From Flectonema sp. DT1601 (Eukaryota > Euglenozoa > Diplonemea > Diplonemida > Diplonemidae): 64,000 nucleotides of DNA. Below the pieces are notes generated by a model. That model was not told the origin of the DNA. It did not search any database and saw only the letters and a program-made list of their open reading frames with translations. The DNA is taken from the NCBI GenBank assembly GCA_964019425.1, contig OZ025834.1:440501-504500 (forward strand), written 5' to 3'. Shown piece after piece: positions 42,689 to 56,000 of this stretch. Positions within the stretch are counted from its first letter, which is position 1. Each line of letters begins with the position of its first letter. The position numbers and the translations under genes were made by a program.

Positions 42689-42885
42689 AAAGTTAGTAGC
42701 TGGTTCACTCCGAAGTTTCCCTCAGGATAGCTGGAACCATAAAAGGAGTTACGCCAGGTAAAGCGAATGATTAGAGGCATTGGGGATATCGTTTCCTCGA
42801 CCTATTCTCAAACTTTAAATGGACGTGAAACGCGGGGTTGCTCAATTGAACCTCTCATAGTCGCCTGCTCTGCAAGTTTCGTTTG
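42689..42885 (+). rRNA. 28S rRNA-derived fragment (partial, domain II region)
   Basis: Starts inside the stretch also seen at 16228 (TAGTAGCTGGTTCACTCCGA, GTTTCCCTCAGGATAGCTGG) and continues further into large-subunit sequence: GGTAAAGCGAATGATTAGAG, CCTATTCTCAAACTTTAAAT and GACGTGAAACGC. It then leaves rRNA. It lies on the same strand as the genes around it, about 345 nt before the 2H-like gene. Confidence 0.92.
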
Positions 42886-43231
42886 TGATAGTTTATCTTT
42901 TCCTGTTGGTTTCTTTTTCTTTTTTTTTTTTTTTCCTTTCATATTTCTATTTTTTTAGTTTTTATTAAACTTATCTCATTATCGGAAGGAAAAAAAAAAA
43001 AAAAAAAAAAAAAACACCGGCAGCCCGGTGACTTAGTCGCGTGATTATCAATTCTAGTTTGGTGAGTCGTTTTTAAGTTTATTAATGTTCTTGTTGTTAT
43101 TTGTTTCAAACCTTTCCTACCAGCGCATTATGCGAGTTACGTATTATGAGAAGTGAAGTACAAAGTTAAACGATGTTATTATTCTCATATTTTGTTTTTT
43201 CTTTTGCAGGGGAGTTCGCAACAGGAATGAG

Positions 43232-43774
43232 ATGAGGCGAGTTGCAACTCGCGTAGCAGCATCGGACTTCACTACAGCATTATGCATCATAGTACCTCCG
43301 ACAGCAGAAGATCAAATGCAGGAATTAAGAAAGGAATATGATCCTGGTTTTAGAACTTGGGGACCACCTCATATAAAACTGTTGTGGCCAGTTGGTGTGA
43401 CCACAGATGACAAATGGGATTTACTTAGAATCAGATGTGAGAAAATAAAACAATTCGATGTGTCATTTACAGAACTTATTCTGGGGGAACCTGGAGATGG
43501 TCGTTCGAACATGTACTGTCCGGCTTCATTGAGTTCTGTGCCACACCTTCGGGAGATTCAAAAATCTTCCATATCGGTGTTCACAGAGCATCCTCCTACG
43601 AGACCATTCTCTCCGTCGGTTTACTTAGGACGTTGTGACAGGAGAGCTCTCTTAGAGTTAAATTACTTAAAGTGGAGTCCTGTATCGTTTACAGTAACAC
43701 ATTTAACTGCAATGAAGAAGGGGTCAGATGGAATATTTAGGCCTCGTCACCAGATACCACTTTCAGGTGTTTAG
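43232..43774 (+). CDS. 2H phosphoesterase-like (LigT / 2'-5' RNA ligase superfamily) protein
   Basis: 180 residues from the ATG at 43232. The frame stays open 5' to an acceptor-like CTTTTGCAG ending near 43209, so an upstream exon may add residues, and an earlier out-of-frame ATG at 43227 stops after two codons. The N-terminal part matches a eukaryotic branch of the 2H superfamily: ALCIIVPP, a basic helix, YDPGF, then TWGPPHIKLLWPV with His47 in the place of the first HxT-type motif (relatives have PPHINLLYPF). In the second motif, relatives read F-x-P-H-L-T-L-G; this protein reads FSPSVYLG, so the second catalytic histidine appears to be serine. It may bind RNA or a nucleotide without the usual chemistry. 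Confidence 0.75.
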   Translation: MRRVATRVAASDFTTALCIIVPPTAEDQMQELRKEYDPGFRTWGPPHIKLLWPVGVTTDDKWDLLRIRCEKIKQFDVSFTELILGEPGDGRSNMYCPASLSSVPHLREIQKSSISVFTEHPPTRPFSPSVYLGRCDRRALLELNYLKWSPVSFTVTHLTAMKKGSDGIFRPRHQIPLSGV

Positions 43775-44036
43775 ATCTCTTTGTGAATAGATGATAAAAA
43801 AACCGTTCTCAGATTATCACTTCCAAGATAGTGTAGATTCGTGTTGTGGTATTTCTTACATTTATAACTTAAACTAGAAGGAATATATTAGTCAAAAAAT
43901 GATGTGATTTTCTTTCCAAGTTTTTTTTTTGTTCTTTTCTTGTCAGCAAGTGTTCTTTTAAGAAAGTATTTTCCACCCTCAGCAAGTGTAGGCAGTCGGG
44001 GTGAATCACCTTACACTGCACTTGAAAACTCTCTTT

Positions 44037-47000
44037 ATGAATCTCTGGTGGGGTGTGAGCGTATTGCTGATATTGCTTTGGACGGGAGGAGCTACAGCCA
44101 GTACATCTGCGGATCTTTGTGAATATGGGTGTGGAGATGGATATTTTTATAGTAATTGTACCTCTAGTTGTGTTCAGTGTCCAGAAGGGTTCTTCTGTTC
44201 TGGGAATTTGACAGCACCTGAACCGTGTCCAATGGGGACATTTGGAGAAGTGACTGGCGGGAATTCAAATGAATCCTGCACTCCCTGTTCAGCAGGATAT
44301 TATACAAATAATGTAGCACAACTGTCATGTAAATTCTGTGATGCCGGTACTTACAGTGATGTTGTTGGTAATTCTGAATGCACTGTTTGTCCAGAAGGTC
44401 ACATTTCAAATAGCGCTCGAACTGGTTGCTCTACTTGCGCTGTAGGAACCTACGCCAACACAAACATCAGCAGCTGTGACAACTGCTATGCAGGTTATGC
44501 CTGTCCTAGTCAAACATCTAATAATGAAGTTCCTTGTTCTCTTGGATACTATGCTAGATTAGGTGATGGTCTTTGTACTTCTTGTCCTCATGGATGGGCA
44601 TGTCCAAGTACTGCTCCAAACGTTCTTGTTTCAGAAACAGAACCATACGCATGTCCTGTTGGTACATATTCTAACGAGAACGCTACTCGATGTACACTCT
44701 GTCCTGCTGGTTATGAATGTCCAACTTATTATGAACCCCCAGCGATGTGTCCTGCGGGTAACTATTCAGGTGTGTATTTAATGTAAACTGATATGGATAA
44801 GAGATAATTCTCTCATGGAGTAACCTTACACACAACCCAACAGGATATGGTGATTCTGTGTGTAGATCTTGTTTAGCTGGATCTTATAGTGCTGAAGGTG
44901 CTGAAAGTTGTATTGCATGTCCTGCTGGATACTCTTGTACTGACCCATCTGTATCACCAACTGCGTGTGACAGTGGTTCTTATGCATTGGGTGGAGCAGT
45001 AACTTGTACGATCTGCCCTGCTGGTACTGGTTGTGCAACAACATCAAATGTACCAACGGTTTGCTCTCTTGATAGTTTCGCAATAGAAGGTTCTGTTGGA
45101 TGTACAGTTTGCCCAGCTGGGTATCGATGTCCAAATACAACTGTTACTCCAACTCTTTGTGATGTTGAGAATGGATATTACTCTCCAGTTGGTGAAACTC
45201 TTTGTCTACAATGTCCTCGTGGATCACAGTGTCTGTTCGATTCATCAGCTCAAAACTATACAATCACAGAATGCTGGAGTGGTCAATACCGAACTGATGG
45301 AGATCAGACATGTGAAGATTGTCCTGCTGGGTATTACTGTTCATCTATTACAAGAAGTCCTGTAGGATGTCCTCCGGGTCATTATTCATATGCAGGTCAA
45401 GTTACATGTCAGGCATGTCCTGCAGGTAAGGCATGTTACAATGGAACAAACCCAACATCTTGTCCAGCAGGATGGTACAGTGAAACTCTTGATGAGGAAT
45501 GTTATATCGTACCACAAGGATGGTGGTCTCCAAATGCCTGGACTGTACCAGAGCCTTGTCTAGTTGGTACTTATAGTTTTGATAAATCTCTAAACTGTAC
45601 TGACTGCCCTCCAGGTTGGGAATGTCCAGACACTACCGGATTCGCCACCGCTCGTGAATGTGAAGTAGGAACCTATTCTGCAGGTCGCCAGACATCCTGC
45701 ACCACCTGCCCTGCTGGACTCTACTGTCCGTATGTTGATGAGGCAGCAGAGATTCCGTGTGACCTTGGATTCTACAGTTACCGAGGTCAGCAGAATTGCA
45801 CTGCATGTCAGAGAGGATTTGCCTGCCCTCGTGCAAATCGTGAAAGTTTTGAACCCCAACGATGCATCCCTGGAACGTACAGCTCTGGTGGTCAGGCGGA
45901 ATGTACAGTCTGCCCTGCTGGTTATGAATGCCCTGATACGATGTCTGATACGGTTACTGAATGTGCAGCTGGTCACTTTACTCAACCAGGAGAAACTTCT
46001 TGCAATCAATGTGAAGCTGGTTACTACTGTCCATTAACAGCTGTTAGTTCTTCACAACCACTAATTGGAGGGTATGGAATTGGTAAACAGATTCCTTGTG
46101 AAGCTGGTTCCTTTTCAGGATCTGGTTCAACAACTTGTTCTAGGTGTCCACTCGGTATGATATGTCCAACTCCTGCGAGTGCAGATGGTGGACAGGTAGC
46201 ATGTCCAACGGGATCGTATCCAGCTTTGGGAACTGATTTTGTTACAATTGGAGCTGTGTCGTGTGTGACGTGTCCTGCAGGTCAGATTTGCCCAACTCCG
46301 TTCTCGTCACCATCGTCATGTCAGCCTGGAACTTATTCTCTAACCAGCGGAGATACTTGTACAACGTGTCCTGCAGGTAGTATGTGTCCTTCAACAACTG
46401 CTTCACCAACTGTTTGTCCTGCTGGAATGTATAGTTATACAGGAATGACTCAATGTATGCCTTGCTCTGCGGGATATTTGTGTCCATCTGGAGGGGTAAC
46501 ACCAACTCCGTCAGGTCACGAGTGCCCTGTTGGGAGCTACTGTCCGTCAGGTTCAATTGTTGCTATTTTATGCCCAGCTGGTACTTATGGAAATATGACA
46601 AATGGTGAATCAGTTGATCAGGCTTGCCACGACTGCCCTGCCGGATACTTTTGCTCTGAAGGGACTGTTGGTATTTCTGAAACAAATAAATGTCCTGAAG
46701 GGTTCTACTGTCCTGAAGCATCTCGCCAAGCTACTCCCTGTCCTTCAGGTACCTACTCCAGTGCCCGTGGTGCTGTCACGAGAACGGTTTGTTTACTCTG
46801 CCCGGCAGGGTTTTATTGTCCAGCTGGAACTCCAGGATATGGTTCAAGAGATTGCCCTCCAGGATTCTACTGCCCAGAAGGTACTGGAGGAGAGTATGAG
46901 AATCCTTGTCCTCCTGGAACATTTAATGAATTCTCACGAGTGATATCAATAAATCAATGTACGCAATGCTTAGCAGGACATGAATGTCCAAACAGCGGAT

Positions 47001-50000
47001 CTGTAGCAGCAACTTCTTGCTTGCCAGGATACTATCAACCTCTTTCTGGTTCTACCAGATGTCGGTTATGTGAAGCTGGTTGGGCCTGTACAGCCACTGG
47101 TCAGACCGAATCACAAATCACTACTTGTTCTGCCGGTCACTATTGTCCTACGGGTACCTCTGTCGCTACTGCTAATGCTTGTCCTGCTGGTTCTTATTCA
47201 TTCAGAACTGATTTAAAGAGAGTTGAAGATTGTGAAATATGCTGGCGTGGCTATGCTTGCGTTGCCGGAACTGGGACATCCCCCAACTTAGAACCACAAG
47301 CGTGTGCTCTCGGACATTACTGTCCCGGAGTACCAACACCAGGTAATGGAGTTCAGTACTATGTTGGTTCCTTTACTGGACAGAGAACTGGTTCTCCAAC
47401 TGAGTACCCATGTTCTGCTGGAAGTTACTCGAATTCAACGAGCTTGTGGTCAGATTCTCAGTGTTCGGATTGCCCTCGTGGGATGTACTGTTTGGGAGGA
47501 CAAGCAGAACCAACTGCATTGTGTGGCCTAGGACACTACTGCCCAATTAAGTCATCTGTTTCAACACAAGTACCATGTCCAGCAGGTACTTATAATGATC
47601 AAGAGGGAATTGGTTTAGAGAGCCAATGCTCTGTATGTCGTCCAGGTTCATTCTGTCCATCGGGTAGCAGTTCTTTAACATCCTGTCCTGGTGGATCGTA
47701 CACTTCTGTTAATGGAACAGAAGCAGCTGGACCAACAAAGGACTACACTTTGTTACAATGTTTTATTTGTCCTGCTGGTTATGAATGTTCTGAAGGTAGT
47801 TCAACTCCAAACTCATGTGGTATCGGTAGGTACTCAGCAGAGGGTTGGTCAGAATGTGCAATCTGTGAACCAGGTTACTACTGTCCATTAGAAACTACAA
47901 CAAAAGATCACAAAGAAAGACTGTTTGAATGCCCTTCAGGATTGTTCTGTTCAAACGGAACGAATCACGTCCCTCAGGCTGATCATCACAGTTGCCCTGA
48001 AGGTCATTATTGTCCGACAGGTACCGCTGCTCCAGTTCCGTGTCCAGTAGGATTTTATAACCCTTTGATAGGAAGATCATCAGTAACAGAATGTAAGCCT
48101 TGTGATGCTGGATACTACTGTGCCTTTGAAGGGATGTCAAACATGACTGGAGAGTGTTCGCCAGGTTACTATTGTCCTTTGGGATCGACTGGATCTAAAC
48201 AAGTTGCCTGCCCTTCTCGTTATTATAGACTACAACCACGTGCTGAGTCTGAGGAGTTTTGTGCAGTTTGTCCGAGAGGTTCATACTGTCCTGAAGGAAC
48301 GTCATCACCTGTTCCATGTCAACGTGGTTATTATTGTGTTGCTGGAGCTCACAGACCTGAACCTTGTCCGATTGGTACTTTTGGAAATTCAACTGATCTT
48401 CGTTCACAAGAGGAATGCACACCATGTACCGCTGGGTACTACTGTGATGGAATGGGATTAACTCATCCTACTGGTTTATGTGATCCTGGTTACTATTGTA
48501 TTAGTAGAGCTTTTACTTCTGCTCCTCCTGGATTACCGACTGGAGGATTATGTCCAAAGGGTGGATATTGTCCTGTTGGATCTTCTTATCCAACTGCGTG
48601 TGCTGAGGGAACATTTAATAACTTCACTGGAGGATCATCTCAACAGGATTGTATTGATTGTACACCAGGTTATTACTGTAGTGGATCAAATCTTCCATAC
48701 CCAACAGGTCCTTGTAGCGCTGGGTACTATTGTACGGGGAAAGCTAAATTACCAACTCAGTTCAGAACACCAGCTGGTCACTACACTGGTCCTGGTGCTA
48801 GTGCACCAGTTGAATGCCCACTTGGCACATTTAATCCATCTGTAGGACAGGGAGAATGCCAACCATGTCTTGTTGGTAATTATTGTCCAGAAAGAGCAAT
48901 GGTAACATACAGTGCTTGTCCAACAGGTTCATTCTGTCCTGCTGGAACAATCGTACCAGAGTCTTGTCCTGCTGGTACATACCAACCAGAAACAAGAAGA
49001 CAGAATATAACAGATTGCCTGCCATGTCAATCAGGTCATTACTGTGAGTATGTAAATGCTTCTTCACCAACAGGAATGTGTAGTGCTGGTTATTACTGTG
49101 TTGCGGGTTGTGTAACAGCAACCTGTTCACAATATGTCATACCAGGGACTACAGAGATTCTTGAGAATCCACCGTCAGGTTTCAGCTCTGGAGTACTAAA
49201 TAGTATCGGAGGTGAGTGTACATATGGATCGTATTGCTTAAATGGAACATCAACACCCTACGCATGTCCAGCAGGTACTTATAGAGATCAAACACTTGGA
49301 ACTGATAAACAAACTGACTGTCAACCATGTGCGGGAGGATACTATTGTGATCAGACTGGAATGAGTTCGTTACACAGCACAGCATCACAGAAACCACAAG
49401 TATGCCATGCTGGTTACTATTGCCCAGGACAGATAACTGGAACTACTTGTTCTGGATTCTCTAATTGTGGATGTATTGATGGACAATGTTCTAATGCTCT
49501 TGGAGAATCAAGTGGTATCTACTACACAACTATTACAACAGTTTTACAGTCTGATGGAGCTCGAATTTGCCCACGTGGACACAAGTGTCCAGCAGGATCA
49601 TCATCCCCAACACAATGTGTTAAAGAATCTGACAGTAGTGGTCAATGGTACTTGGATCTGATTGGTCTTTATCAAAATAATGCGGGTAAGGATTTTTGTA
49701 TTATATGTCCAGAGACTAAATGGTGTGATGACTCATACAGTGACTCAACAATAGCACTTCGGTCTACATACGATCCACAAGATTGCCCTGCTGGTAGATA
49801 TTGTCCTGAAGGTTCTCATGGTGATCAACCTCGTTGCTTGCCTGGTACTTATAGTTATATGTTATCCTCTGGTAACGTTACTGAATGTCTGCTTTGTCCA
49901 GCAGGTAGGTATTGTCCAGACTATGGTCACAATGACCTTTCTGAATACACTCCATATTGCCATGCTGGTTATTACTGTAATGCAGGTGCATTATCAGGTC

Positions 50001-53000
50001 GTGGTGATCTAGGTGAGTTGGGTGGTGATGGTGGTCCTTGCCCAGCGGGATACTTTTGTCCAAATGGAACAGAACTGAACACCAGCAATCCATGTCCAGC
50101 AGGTACTTACAACCCTTCAAAATACGGAACAGATTCATCAGCGTGTCTCGCGTGTAGTCCAGGAATGTATTGTGAAACAGAATCACTAACAGAACCTACT
50201 GGACCATGTTCTCCTGGTTATTATTGTCCTTCTAGTTGCTCTGATCAGTATTGTAGTAATGCTCCATGTACAGGAACCTTGACTGGTGGTCCTTGTCCTG
50301 CAGGTAGCTTCTGTCCTCAACAATCTGAACATGTTCTTGGAGCAGCAACACCAACAGCTTGTTTAGAAGGAATGTATGCTCCTGATATTGCTTCGCCAGT
50401 GTGCTTACCTTGTCCAGCAGGATTTTATTGTGGTTCTGGTGTCAGTTCTCCTCCTGATTGTACAACAGGACATTACTGTCCGAATGGAACAACAACAAGT
50501 CTACCAAACTGTCCTGTTGGAACATATCGAGATTCTATTGGAGCTATGCTTATAGAGGATTGTGTGTTATGTCCTCCTGGTCAGTATTGTGGAGCTGAGG
50601 GTCTTATTGCAGTCCCAAGTGATAAGTTTTGTCAAACTGGATACTATTGTACGTCTGGAGCTGTTGACACATTCGGAAATCTCGGAGTACGTGGTGGGTC
50701 TGGTGGTGTTTGTCCAGTTGGACATTACTGCGGTCAAGGAACTGCAGCTAACAATTCATTCCCATGTCCGTTAGGTACGTTCAATCCATACACTCAACAA
50801 GGAAATGAAAGTAGTTGTTTACCATGTACTGCTGGATTCTATTGTGAAGGTGAAGGTCTTGAATGGCCATCAGGACCGTGTAAAGATGGTTACTACTGTC
50901 CTACAGAGTGTAGTGATAATGTTTGTTCTAATAAACCTTGTAGAAGTAATTGCGCACACCCTTCTCCATACGAAACTCCTCCATATGCGGAGGGAGGTAT
51001 TTGTCCAAAAGCATATTTTTGTGTCAGTGATTACGCTTTGAATCCAATTACTAATGTGTTAGAGCTTCGGGGAGCACCAGCTCCAACAGCATGCCCTCCA
51101 GGGATGTACGCACCTGGTGAGGGTTTGTCAGAGTGTTTGGAGTGTCCAGCTGGTTACTGGTGTAACTTTGCACTGTCAGCTGAATCTGGTTATCTTCCAA
51201 TGGATTGTCCTTCAGGATACTATTGCCCTGATAATACAACATCACCATTCAAGTACCCATGTCCATCAGGAAGTTATGGGTCATCGATAAACCTCAAAAC
51301 AGTAACTGACTGCGCTCTATGTCCAGCAGGTCAATACTGTCCCGAACCAGGATTAAACCAAAGCACTGCCCAGTGTTTTCCTGGTTACTGGTGTAGTCTT
51401 GGTGCTAGTACAGGAGAAGGTGAAGTAGGTCAATTAGGTGGATACACAGGACCATGTCCTCAAGGATATTATTGTCCTGAAGGTACTAAAGGTGAATTAG
51501 ATAACCCATGTCCTAGTGGAACATATCAACCTTTTAATAATACCGGAAACAGTAGTGCTTGTCTTTTATGTGAACCCGGCTACTACTGCACAGGTGAAGC
51601 CCAACCTGAAATCACCAGCATATGTAGATCAGGTTACTACTGTCCTTTGGGATGCAGTGATGAGAGATGTCAGAATCTACCTTGTGCTTCAGGTAACTGT
51701 GATAACATGATTGGAGGTGCTTGTCCAAAGGGTCACTACTGCCCAACACAAACAGCAACTAATAATATTGAAACACAACTTATTGGATTCACAACATCTA
51801 TCGGAACAGTTACACCAATCCCATGTCCTGATGGAACCTACTCAGAGAGTACAGGTTATTCACAATGTTTAGATTGTCCTCCTGGTTACTACTGTCCAAC
51901 AGGTACTTTTGAACCGAACTTATGTCCTGAAGGTCGTTATTGCCCAACTATGACTGGTGTAGACATGCCACTGTGTCCATCAGGATCGTATAGTATTCAA
52001 AGAGGTCTTACTAATGTTACTGAATGCACACTTTGTGATCCTGGATACTACTGCGCTGATCCAGGACAAAACTTCACAACTGCAAAATGCTTCCCTGGAT
52101 GGTACTGTGGAATGGGAGCAGCTAATGCTATGGGTAGTCTGGGTGAGTTAGGAGGTGATGCTGGAGAGTGTCCAGAAGGTTTTTATTGTTTAGAAGGAAC
52201 TGGTTCTAAACATACTTATCCTTGTTCAGAAGGAACATTTCAACCAAGTTATGGAACAACAAATGAATCAGCTTGCTTACCCTGCTCTGGTGGTTACTAC
52301 TGTCAGGGTGAAGGTAACTCAATGCCTACATCATACTGTGATCCTGGGTACTACTGTCCTGTTGGTTGTACTGATTCAGTTTGTAGTAAGAATCCATGTG
52401 ATGGGTTCTGTTCTTTCATGTCTGGAGGCGCATGTCCGCAGGGATATTTCTGTCCAACGTTAAATCTTGCGACTGATCTCGGAAGACCAGCTCTCTCTGT
52501 TACAACTAAAAATGACGGACCAACTTCAAACATTGCCACTGTAACTCCAACACAGTGCCCAGCTGGTACCTATTCTTCAACAGGAGCATCTGCGTGTACA
52601 GAATGTCCTGCAGGTTATTATTGTATTGTTGGAACACACACACCAGATGCATGTCCTCAAGGTAAGTATTGCCCTAGAGGTACTGGATTGGAGAGTTCAA
52701 TTCCTGACTGTCCTGCAGGATCCTTTAATAACGGAACATTATTAATGCAAAAGGCAGACTGCACGAGATGTATTAGTGGTTACGCATGTACCTCACCTGG
52801 ATTACCATTTCCTGACTTAGACTGTAATCCAGGTTACTTTTGTCAGTCGGGTGCAGCTGATGGTAATGGAACTAGTGGAGAATTAGGTGGAGTAGGTGGC
52901 GCTTGCACACCAGGATCATATTGTCCAGTTAATACTGGTTTCCCTATTAGATGTCCACCAGGAACATACAGTGGATTATCAACAAGAAGTTCATTAATTG

Positions 53001-56000
53001 ACTGTATTACATGTCCACCAGGTAAGTATTGTATTACTTCTGAGTTAACAGAACCATCTGGTGATTGCTCAGCTGGATGGTATTGTGAACCAGGAAATAT
53101 TGAATCAAAACCATTTAATGGTAAGTGTCCTGAAGGGATGTATTGTCCAACTGGATCAGCACAACCAACACCTTGTCCAGCAGGCTATTACAACCCAGCA
53201 ATGTTAGGAATGTCTGAAGATGACTGTATAGGTTGTAACCCAGGTTCATATTGCTATGCTGGATCTGAAAATGCAACAGGTCTGTGTGCTGAGGGATGGT
53301 TTTGTGATGGGAATTCAACAACACCAACACCAACGGGAGCTTCAGAAGGTTCATTTTGTACTGCTGGTCACTACTGTCCTGAAGGATCACCATCAATGAC
53401 TGATTGCACACCAGGTTACTTCTGTGATACCAGTAAGTTAGCAGTCCCTTCTGGAGAGTGTGGTGCAGGATGGTATTGTATTCTTAATGCTGTTACAGCA
53501 TTTCCTGAAGATGGTGTCACTGGAAACAGATGTCCAACAGGTCACTTTTGTAACAATGCATCCGGCACACCTACACCATGTCCACTTGGAACATACAACC
53601 CAAATGAATATGGGAAAGACTTTGATGATTGTCATATTTGTACGCCGGGTAATTTCTGTCCAAGTACTGGTCTTTCACAAGTCTATGGACCTTGTGATGC
53701 AGGTTATTATTGCCCAGGAAGACTCGCAACCGGTTCTCAGGTATCGAATCCCGCTGAGTACATCTGTCCTGCTGGTCACCACTGTCCTAAAGGAAGTCAT
53801 GTACCTATCCCTTGTGAGTCAGGGACATTTAATACTCAAGAAGGTCAATTTAATTGTAGTATGTGTCCCGCCGGGTACTACTGCGATGCGGACAATTTCT
53901 GCCCGGGATCGAACTTCACGACGCCGGAGTTATGTCCACCGGGATATTACTGCCCAGAAGGTACCAGATACTCATTTCAGTTTCCTTGTCCTAATACAAC
54001 GTATAGTAATGCTAGTGGATTAGAGGCTGCTGATCAATGTACGCCGTGTGACGGAGGGATGTTTTGTGCAAGTGAAGGTCTTACTCAGCCGACAGCTCAT
54101 TGTGATGCGGGTTATTATTGTGACAGGTATTCAGACAGACCTGCTCCAACAGGTGCTGCTGGAGAACCTTTTCAACCGGATGGCTCAGCTGTTGGTGGAA
54201 TTTGTCCCCTCGGACACTACTGTCCGAGAGGATCTGCAACACCCGCGGATTGCCCGATTTCAACATTTATGAACACAACAGGTGCAAGTTCACAATCGGA
54301 GTGTATGCCCTGTAATCCTGGTTACTATTGTGATACAACAGGTCTTGAAGCACCATTCCTTGAATGTAATGCTGGGTACTACTGTCCTTTAGGACAACAT
54401 GTTCCAAACCCATCCGACTACATCTGTCCTTATGGTCATTATTGTCCGAAGGGTTCAGCATCATGGAGGCAGTGTCCATCAGGAAGTGTTTCTTTAGCTG
54501 AAGGAGAATCATCTTGTAGACCATGTCCTGTTGGGTATTATTGTCATGCTCAAGAACCCTGCAATAGTACTAATTATGTTGTTCCTCGTGATTGTCATGA
54601 AGGATACTTCTGTCCTGAAGGTACAGCAGAACCAGAGTCAAACCCATGTCTGGCAGGTACTTACGGAACGGTCACCCTCGCGCAAACTGCTGATGCCTGC
54701 ACTTCGTGTCTGGCGGGTAAATTCTGTGATGGAAGACCGGGAATGACGAGTATCTCTATTTTAGAAAGCACATTCGACTGCACTCAAGGTTACTATTGCT
54801 CGGGAGGTGCTACAATAGCTGCACCAATTGATGGGAGTACGGGGAATAACTGTCCAACTGGTCATTACTGTCCAGCAGGTTCATCAGCACCACAAGAATG
54901 TCCAATTGGTTCGATGTTGGGAGCATCTGGTGCTATCGCATTAACAGATTGTGAATTATGTACTGCTGGTCAAGCTTGTACTACAGCTGGGTTAACAGAA
55001 CCTAATGCTGATTGTGCTCCAGGGTTTTATTGCCCTGCTGGATCAACACTACGAAACCCAACAGCAACTCCCTGTACTTTGGGATTTGCCTGTCCTGGTA
55101 ATAACAGCCAACCTATAGTTTGTGATTTGGGTAAGTACCAAGACCAAGTTGGTATGGCTTACTGTTTTGATTGTCCGCCAGGTTACTATTGTATCCCTGA
55201 TGAAACAACTGTATGGCCGACTGCATATGTGATACCAAAGATGTGCGATAAGGGTTACTACTGTCCTCAGAATTCTTCTTCTCCGAATGAGTTTGCTTGT
55301 CCTTCAGGAACATATCAACCTTTCCACAATGCATCAAGTCTTGATGACTGCGTTCCTTGTGATTTAGGATACGCCTGTACTATTCAGGGATTAGCTACTG
55401 TTAATGAAGAGTGTGACTCTGGATTTCTTTGTATATCAGGTAATAATAGAATAGACCCGAGAGGTGATCATGACCAAATAGGAACTGGTGACCTCTGTCC
55501 TGTTGGTCACTACTGCACTGTAAAAGCAAAGTCAGCTACACCTTGTCCTCAGGGTTATTTTGGATCTAGGAAGGGATTACGTTCAGAAGCTGAGTGTACT
55601 AATTGTACAGCAGGAAGTTATTGTTCAGGAGGGTTACAGGAACCAGATGGTCTCTGTTCTGCAGGTTATTACTGTCCAGGAAATAATACAGAGTCACAAC
55701 CAGTTGGTTTGGAGTGTTCTGGTGGTAAATATTGCCCTGAAGGATCGATAGCCCCTTTACAATGTCCAGATGGAACACATCTGGAATCATCAAGCGTTGC
55801 CGCAGTTGAGTGTATGAGTTGCCCACCTGGGTTTGTTTGCAATCTTGAAGAGCAACAAGGAGCACCGTGGTATAAACCAAACGACTATGTAGTTCCAGTC
55901 TACTGTCCTATGGGATATTATTGCCCTGAAGGTACTAGTCATATGCATGACCATCCATGTCCACAAGGATTCTATTCTAACTTTACAAGTCTGACTGAAG

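Noticed and set aside
45590-46009. Long minus-strand and shifted + frames across the cysteine array (45-58 kb)
   Set aside because: Repetitive codon bias of the real frame leaves other frames open; the true frame is continuous to the window end.
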